Assembly: GCA_025355915.1 (NCBI GenBank)
Contig: JANXYT010000374.1
Span: 1-6,008 of the forward strand
Source of the DNA: Holophagaceae bacterium
GTDB lineage: Bacteria; Acidobacteriota; Holophagae; Holophagales; Holophagaceae
Length of the DNA: 6,008 bases
Reading direction: 5' to 3'
Shown here: positions 1 through 6,008 of the stretch, piece by piece
Layout of the letters: every line of letters begins with the position of its first letter
Numbering within the stretch: position 1 is the stretch's first letter
Translations under genes and position numbers: made by a program
Notes under the pieces: model-generated
Told to the model about the DNA's origin: nothing
Seen by the model: only the letters and a program-made list of their open reading frames with translations
The model's database searches: none

Positions 1-2
1 CC

Positions 3-83
3 TTCGAGTGGGCGCGGGACAAGAATCACCCCCAGTTCAAGGCGCTTTCTACCCTGATGAAGGAGGGGCAGCCTCAAGGGTGA
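3..83 (+). CDS. C-terminal tail of an unrecognised protein (5' end outside window)
   Basis: Reading frame 3 is open from the left edge and ends at TGA 81-83, giving 26 residues that begin FEWARDKNHPQF and end LMKEGQPQG. The mix of charged and aromatic residues looks like genuine coding sequence. Frame 1 hits a stop at 55-57. Frame 2 stays open through this stretch but gives a less protein-like reading. The fragment is too short to assign a family. It is followed by a ~100-base gap, so it may or may not be co-transcribed with the glycosylase homologue downstream. Confidence 0.55.
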   Translation, partial: FEWARDKNHPQFKALSTLMKEGQPQG

Positions 84-99
84 GCCTCTCACCGAGGGC

Positions 100-118
100 C
101 CGCGCTGGCTCAGCGCGG
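100..118. other. GC-rich hairpin between two plus-strand genes
   Basis: CCGCGCTG (100-107) and CAGCGCGG (111-118) are perfect reverse complements around a 3-base loop, an 8-bp stem starting 17 bases after the stop of the upstream gene. No T-run follows on either strand, so it is not a canonical intrinsic terminator. It could stabilise the 3' end of the upstream mRNA, assist a Rho-type stop, or be a by-product of high GC. Confidence 0.4.
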
Positions 119-184
119 CACCATGATTGGGGCCGGCCGGATGGTTTGGCTCTGCCTCGCTGAGATATGGAATGAGATCTGCCC

Positions 185-787
185 ATGCCCCGCATCCAAG
201 CCAACCCAGTCTCCGCGTTGTTCCCTGAATCAGGCCCCGTGTCGGTGATGATTTTCGGTGAAGCTCCCGGCCCTCGTGGCGCGGACCAGTCGGGCATCCC
301 GTTCTGGGGCGATGGCGCCGGCATCACCGTGTACCGCGCCCTCGTCGCCACGGGCCGGGCGGAGGTGCCCGAGGCGGCCTGGGAGGACTGGGACGGCGCA
401 CGCTTCAAGGCCCTGGGGCTGGTCCCGCACTTGCACGGCACGGCCCTCAGCAACGCCTACCCGGCCTGCCCCACCAAGGATGGTGAGCATTTTCACGCGC
501 CCTCCAATCGGGATCTGCTGGATCCCGCCAACCTCGCGCGCCTTTCGGCGGAACTGGCGCGGGCCGCGAAAGGCCTGACCGCCCCCTTGCGGGTCATTGC
601 GTTCGGCAAGCGGGCCCAGTGGGTCCTCAGCCGCCTCCCGGACGCCCCAGCCTTTGACCTCCATGCCCTGCCCCACCCCAGTGCCCAGGGATTGCTCCAG
701 GGGGCGCCCAACCGGGGGAAGGGCTTGCGGCTCGCGGACCTGCGGACGGCCTGGCAGGAGAACCTTCAGGGCCTCCTCACGACCTGA
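185..787 (+). CDS. Uracil-DNA glycosylase superfamily protein lacking most Fe-S ligands
   Basis: This 200-residue protein has the fold signatures of the uracil-DNA glycosylase superfamily, base-excision enzymes that remove uracil or related damaged bases from DNA. Motif 1 is GEAPG at residues 25-29, followed by DQSGIPFWGDGAG (34-46), where F40 is at the place of the base-stacking aromatic. A central strand reads LRVIAFGKRAQWVL (135-148), resembling the family's V-x-x-x-G-x-x-A stretch. The C-terminal motif is LPHPSA (162-167), with H164 matching the catalytic-loop histidine. Residues 89-108 (SNAYPACP through PSNR) sit where family 4 enzymes have N-x-x-x-C-x-P-P-x-N-R. Family 4/5 enzymes bind a [4Fe-4S] cluster through four cysteines; here C95 is the only cysteine, so the cluster is presumably absent. 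The ATG at 185 is the first usable start after an in-frame TGA at 173; the ribosome site (GGAATGAG) is weak. It converges on the chemoreceptor gene. Superfamily membership is fairly sure; activity and substrate are not. Confidence 0.75.
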   Translation: MPRIQANPVSALFPESGPVSVMIFGEAPGPRGADQSGIPFWGDGAGITVYRALVATGRAEVPEAAWEDWDGARFKALGLVPHLHGTALSNAYPACPTKDGEHFHAPSNRDLLDPANLARLSAELARAAKGLTAPLRVIAFGKRAQWVLSRLPDAPAFDLHALPHPSAQGLLQGAPNRGKGLRLADLRTAWQENLQGLLTT

Positions 788-796
788 ACGGTGAAG

Positions 797-1672
797 CTAG
801 GTCTTCGTCATGGCCATCAAGGCCTCGCTGACCTTTTTCAGGTCCATCACCAGCTCGGCGATGGCGTGGGTCGCCAGGGTTTGTTCGTGGGTCTGGGCCG
901 TCAGGTCCTTCGAGAAGTCCACGACCCGGCTCATGGATTCATTGAGATGCGCCTGGGTGGCCTTGATGGATTCGGCGGACTCGCTGGACTGCTCTGACAG
1001 TTTCCGGACGGCCTCGGCCACAATGGCAAACCCTCGGCCATGCTGCTTGGCGTGGGCCGCTTCAATCGCCGCGTTCAGACCCAGCATCTGGGTGCTGCTG
1101 GCAATGGACTGGATGGTTTCCACCACTTCATCGGTGGTCTTGATGTCCTCGAAGGAGGTGATCACGAGCTGTTCCACCTCGTCGACCATGCTGGATACCT
1201 TCGCCTGGGAGGAGCTCATTTGTTCCACCGTGGACGCGATGGTCGTGATGGAGGTGTCCATTTGCGCCGCATGACCCAGGAGGACCTCGAGCATTTCCCG
1301 CTCGCGAAGGTCCTTCGAAATCAGGCCAGCGGCCATCCTGGTCACCAGCAAGGTCTTTTCGGGATCTCCCGTGATGCCGATCGAACCGATCACGTCATCG
1401 TTGTGACTGAGGGGCATGTTGATGCCCGCCTTGATGACCCCGCCGGAGGCGGCCTCCTCTTCGGCGGTGATGATGATGTGGGGCAGCTTCTCCCGGAGCA
1501 TCTTGCGCGCGCCGGAATGGACGTTGCCGATGCGGGAACTGACTTTGGCGGCGACGATGGTGCCGTCTTCATCGCAGATGATCGCGTACATGCCTGTGGC
1601 ATCGAAGATGAACTCTATGATTTTGTTGGCTATATCACAGTTCATTCGGGCCCCCCTAACAGGTCGGTTCAT
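797..1672 (-). CDS. Soluble methyl-accepting chemotaxis protein with sugar-diacid-recognition-type sensor domain
   Basis: This 291-residue cytoplasmic chemoreceptor has no signal peptide or membrane segment. Residues ~10-120 resemble the putative sugar diacid recognition domain (the CdaR N-terminal type): an early strand with CDEDGTIVAA, then SSRIGNVHSGA (45-55), GVIKAGINMPL (78-88) and VIGSIGITGDPEKT (94-107). Residues ~122-291 are a coiled-coil signalling hairpin. Its tip is unmistakable: STQMLGLNAAIEAAHA (193-208) then HGRGFAIVAEAVRKLSEQS (211-229), the segment that binds CheA and CheW in chemoreceptors. Each helical arm is ~70 residues, so the receptor is short. No C-terminal CheR-tethering pentapeptide is visible. 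By inference it senses a small carboxylate-like ligand or metabolite in the cytoplasm; the ligand is unknown. Three starts are possible: ATG at 1717, 1672 (GGGAGAG 8 bases upstream, chosen) or 1645 (AGGGGGG 5 bases upstream, almost as good). No che genes are in view. Confidence 0.88.
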   Translation of the reverse strand: MNRPVRGARMNCDIANKIIEFIFDATGMYAIICDEDGTIVAAKVSSRIGNVHSGARKMLREKLPHIIITAEEEAASGGVIKAGINMPLSHNDDVIGSIGITGDPEKTLLVTRMAAGLISKDLREREMLEVLLGHAAQMDTSITTIASTVEQMSSSQAKVSSMVDEVEQLVITSFEDIKTTDEVVETIQSIASSTQMLGLNAAIEAAHAKQHGRGFAIVAEAVRKLSEQSSESAESIKATQAHLNESMSRVVDFSKDLTAQTHEQTLATHAIAELVMDLKKVSEALMAMTKT

Positions 1673-1680
1673 GTCTATAT

Positions 1681-1687
1681 CTCTCCC
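1681..1687 (-). promoter_or_regulatory. Ribosome binding site for the chemoreceptor start at 1672
   Basis: On the minus strand GGGAGAG lies 8 bases before the ATG at 1672. A competing site, AGGGGGG at 1657-1651, lies 5 bases before the next in-frame ATG at 1645. The sequence alone does not settle which is used; the two differ by only nine residues. The longest start (1717) has no convincing site. Confidence 0.5.
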
Positions 1688-1710
1688 ACGACGGGGCTTC
1701 CACCGAGCGC

Positions 1711-1726
1711 TTAACATTTCTTAACA
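1711..1726. repeat. Tandem TTAACA pair, 10 bases apart, in the divergent spacer
   Basis: TTAACA occurs at 1711-1716 and again at 1721-1726, separated by TTTC, so both copies lie on one face of the helix. The pair sits in an AT-rich pocket of otherwise GC-rich DNA, between the start of the chemoreceptor gene (-) and the peptidase gene (+). Direct repeats with about one helical turn of spacing are typical of sites for OmpR/PhoB-family response regulators, and TTAACA repeats specifically resemble the Pho box described in Bacillus. Alternatively TTAACA is simply a -35-like element. Functional assignment is speculative. Confidence 0.3.
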
Positions 1727-1786
1727 ACCCTACCACCTGGACATCTCGTAAGATGAGGGCCTTCCCACCGAGGGATCTTTCACAGC

Positions 1787-1793
1787 CTGGAGG
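1787..1793 (+). promoter_or_regulatory. Ribosome binding site that fixes the M16 peptidase start at 1798
   Basis: CTGGAGG ends 4 bases before the ATG at 1798. It decides between this ATG and the in-frame ATG at 1753, which would add 15 residues ahead of the signal peptide and lacks a comparable site. Confidence 0.75.
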
Positions 1794-1797
1794 CACC

Positions 1798-4611
<2,814 letters not shown>

Positions 4612-4631
4612 CCGTTCGCTGGCACGACACG

Positions 4632-4662
4632 AAAAGGGAGCGGTTCTGCCGCTCCCTTTTTT
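4632..4662 (+). terminator. Rho-independent terminator of the M16 peptidase gene
   Basis: AAAAGGGAGCGG (4632-4643) and CCGCTCCCTTTT (4649-4660) form a perfect 12-bp stem around a 5-base loop (TTCTG), followed by two more T, giving a run of six T at 4657-4662. It begins 20 bases after the peptidase stop codon. The A-run on the 5' side means the structure could also act on the minus strand, but no minus-strand gene ends here. Confidence 0.93.
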
Positions 4663-4742
4663 GGATCTTCCGGAGTTTGTGGGAATGCTGTCTCATCGCA
4701 GAGGAGGTTGAGAGCGCGAAGGAAGAAATCACGCGCATTCAA

Positions 4743-4816
4743 TCTCCGCGATCTCCACCTCTCCGCGTGAGTTTCCTGTTCTGTATTTTCGTGCGGAGGC
4801 GCGGAGATCGCGGGGA
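4743..4816. repeat. Long imperfect inverted repeat, possible dispersed intergenic element
   Basis: Arm 4743-4766 pairs with arm 4793-4816 around a 26-base loop. Of 24 positions I count 20 Watson-Crick pairs, 2 G-U wobbles and 2 mismatches. The core is an 11-bp perfect match (CCGCGATCTCC at 4746-4756 with GGAGATCGCGG at 4803-4813), and an inner 6-bp match pairs CTCCGC at 4761 with GCGGAG at 4793. No T-run follows, so it is not a simple terminator. Each arm reads like iterated CTCCGCG/ATCTCC words, a style I associate with dispersed intergenic repeats in bacterial genomes. Copy number cannot be seen from one window. Confidence 0.6.
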
Positions 4817-4873
4817 GTTCACCACCGGTTGTCACCCATAAAATGAAGGCCGCGGTTCCCAGCCAATAACGAT

Positions 4874-4894
4874 GCAGGCATCCGTTCCGCCTGC
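4874..4894. other. Small hairpin upstream of the pseudouridine synthase gene
   Basis: GCAGGC (4874-4879) and GCCTGC (4889-4894) form a perfect 6-bp stem with a 9-base loop, about 85 bases before the next gene. It could lie in the mRNA leader or upstream of the promoter. A stem of this size can occur by chance, and no riboswitch or leader-peptide pattern accompanies it. Confidence 0.3.
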
Positions 4895-4964
4895 CCTGAA
4901 TTCCCTTATTTCATTAGGAATCTAAGGCTTTCCGTGGTCTGCTGATGGTCCGCTTGGCGTTTGT

Positions 4965-4971
4965 AAGGACG
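4965..4971 (+). promoter_or_regulatory. Ribosome binding site for the pseudouridine synthase start at 4979
   Basis: AAGGACG lies 7 bases before the ATG at 4979 and matches AGGAGG at five of six positions. A second candidate, GGAGAG at 4984-4989, lies 7 bases before the in-frame ATG at 4997. An in-frame TAA at 4964 excludes any earlier start. The choice changes only six residues. Confidence 0.45.
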
Positions 4972-4978
4972 CAGGGCG

Positions 4979-6008
4979 ATGACGGAGAGCGACGCCATGG
5001 CACGCATCGAACGGGAATGGCAGACGGAACATGAGGGCGCGGCACTGGCCTCCGAGTTGCACAAGGTGATGGTGATCAGCCATCGGCAGGCCAAGGGCTT
5101 CATCGACTGCCACTGCGTCAGCGTGAACGGGGAGGACACCACCAAGCATGGCCACCGCCTGAAACCAGGTGACACCGTGAAAGTGTCCTTCGACCCCGAA
5201 CAGACCTATGACGTGCTGCCCCCGGCCCACAAGCTGCAGGCCGGCCCCTTTGAAACCCTGTGGGAGGACACCCACCTGCTCTTTGTGTTCAAGCCTGCGG
5301 GTCTCCTCACGGTGCCCACGGAACAGGCGGGGGAGCCCAACCTCGCCGAGGCCATCACCGAATCCTTCCGCCGCCGCGGCTTCAAGCGATTCCAGCTCTA
5401 CATCGTCCATCGCCTCGACCGCTTCACCAGCGGCGTGCTGGTCTTCGCGAAAACCCCCGAGGCCCTGCATGGCCTGAAGAAGCACTTCGAGCTGCACCGC
5501 CTTCAGCGCATCTACTGCGCCGTGCTGGTGGGCGAGCTGCCCGAGAACAGCGGCACCCTGGCGGGGCACCTCATCGAACATGTCAAGTCCCTGAAGATGG
5601 CCGTGGCCACGCCCCGCAAGGGCCCCGGTGGCGGCAAGCGCATGCCCGCCGGCGCCAAGGAGGCCGTGACCCACTACCGCGTGGTGGAGCGCCTGCCGGG
5701 CCACACCGTGGTGGAAGTGAAACTGGAGACCGGCCGCCGGAACCAGATCCGCGTGCAGTTCGCGGACCGGGGGTTCCCCCTGCTGGGCGATCAGGTCTAC
5801 GGCGTGGAGAGCCCCCTCCTCGACCGCCAGGCGCTGCACGCCGAGCTGCTCGGCTTCAAACATCCCGTCACCGATGAACAGGTCACCGTCACGGCTCCCA
5901 TGCCCGCGGACATGGAAGCGGCCATGAAGGCGCTGCGCAACCAGGCTCGCATCCAGCGTGCTGTCACCGGCGTGAAGGGCGAAGAAGGCATCTTCCAGCC
6001 CGCCGAAA
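4979..6008 (+). CDS. RluA-family RNA pseudouridine synthase (3' end outside window)
   Basis: At least 343 residues, with no stop before the right edge. The protein converts specific uridines in rRNA or tRNA to pseudouridine. Residues ~20-75 look like an S4-type RNA-binding domain (ending RLKPGDTVKVSF). The catalytic domain follows: FKPAGLLTVPT (104-114); HRLDRFTSGVLVFAK (144-158), where D147 is the nucleophile shared by all RluA enzymes; ETGRRNQIRVQ (250-260), then GDQVYG (270-275); and LHAELLGFKHP (286-296). In the third motif N255 and Q260 take the places where many family members have His (HQIRxH); Asn at the first is a variant I recall from other bacterial RluA proteins. A basic, glycine-rich loop (PRKGPGGGKR, 212-221) precedes the AxTHYxV strand and could contact RNA. 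The tail after ~310 is helical and charged. The target uridine cannot be deduced, so RluA, RluC, RluD or TruC is not chosen. Start ATG 4979 or 4997 is possible. Confidence 0.92.
   Translation, partial: MTESDAMARIEREWQTEHEGAALASELHKVMVISHRQAKGFIDCHCVSVNGEDTTKHGHRLKPGDTVKVSFDPEQTYDVLPPAHKLQAGPFETLWEDTHLLFVFKPAGLLTVPTEQAGEPNLAEAITESFRRRGFKRFQLYIVHRLDRFTSGVLVFAKTPEALHGLKKHFELHRLQRIYCAVLVGELPENSGTLAGHLIEHVKSLKMAVATPRKGPGGGKRMPAGAKEAVTHYRVVERLPGHTVVEVKLETGRRNQIRVQFADRGFPLLGDQVYGVESPLLDRQALHAELLGFKHPVTDEQVTVTAPMPADMEAAMKALRNQARIQRAVTGVKGEEGIFQPAE

Larger units (their letters stand above)
4612..4978. other. Intergenic region between peptidase and pseudouridine synthase genes
   Basis: These 367 bases contain the peptidase terminator, a long imperfect inverted repeat, and a small hairpin, each listed separately. 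They are more AT-rich than the genes, particularly from 4895 to 4925. I find no convincing gene: open frames here are short, lack ribosome sites or simply extend antisense into the peptidase gene. The promoter of the downstream synthase must lie here unless terminator read-through drives it, but no clear -35/-10 pair stands out. Confidence 0.7.

Noticed and set aside
1040..1714. A 224-codon plus-strand frame opposite the chemoreceptor gene
   Set aside because: The minus strand encodes an unmistakable chemoreceptor tip; the plus-strand translation is a His/Asp/Gly-rich shadow.
1721..1754. Possible sigma-70 promoter for the peptidase: TTAACA at 1721 with TAAGAT at 1749
   Set aside because: The boxes are individually reasonable but 22 bases apart, too long for a normal spacer, and no better pair was found.
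4846..4869. Tiny frame starting ATGAAGGCC, eight codons, as a leader peptide
   Set aside because: No run of regulatory codons, no ribosome site, and no attenuator pair downstream.
4922..5863. A 313-codon open frame antisense to the pseudouridine synthase gene
   Set aside because: Same cause. The sense frame has all RluA motifs in order; the antisense product is His/Gly/Leu-rich without recognisable motifs.

Overview
This is a GC-rich, densely coded bacterial window with four recognisable protein genes, one gene tail at the left edge, and one real intergenic region. Short gaps, frequent Shine-Dalgarno-like starts and a cysteine-free exported metallopeptidase suggest a motile, chemotactic, Gram-negative-type bacterium. 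An acidobacterium of the Holophaga/Geothrix type is my guess from the overall style. Nothing in the window proves it.

Layout: positions 3-83 are the last 26 codons of an unrecognised plus-strand gene. After a ~100-base gap with a GC-rich hairpin comes a uracil-DNA-glycosylase superfamily gene (185-787, +). It converges, with only 9 bases between stop codons, on a gene for a small soluble chemoreceptor (797-1672, -) that joins a sugar-diacid-recognition-type sensor domain to a methyl-accepting signalling hairpin. A divergent spacer, which contains an AT-rich pocket with two TTAACA copies 10 bases apart, separates the chemoreceptor gene from a large exported two-half M16 zinc metallopeptidase (1798-4611, +). 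That gene ends at a textbook intrinsic terminator (4632-4662). A ~320-base spacer follows, with a long imperfect inverted repeat (4743-4816) and a smaller hairpin. The window closes inside an RluA-family pseudouridine synthase gene (4979 to beyond 6008, +), whose stop codon lies outside.

The genes do not form an obvious pathway: DNA repair, chemotaxis sensing, envelope proteolysis and RNA modification sit side by side in mostly separate transcription units. I see no mobile element, CRISPR array, tRNA, rRNA or defence system. The more unusual points are the loss of most iron-sulfur ligands in the glycosylase homologue, the compact diacid-sensor chemoreceptor, and the long inverted repeat, which looks like a dispersed intergenic element. 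None of these amounts to a clearly new system.
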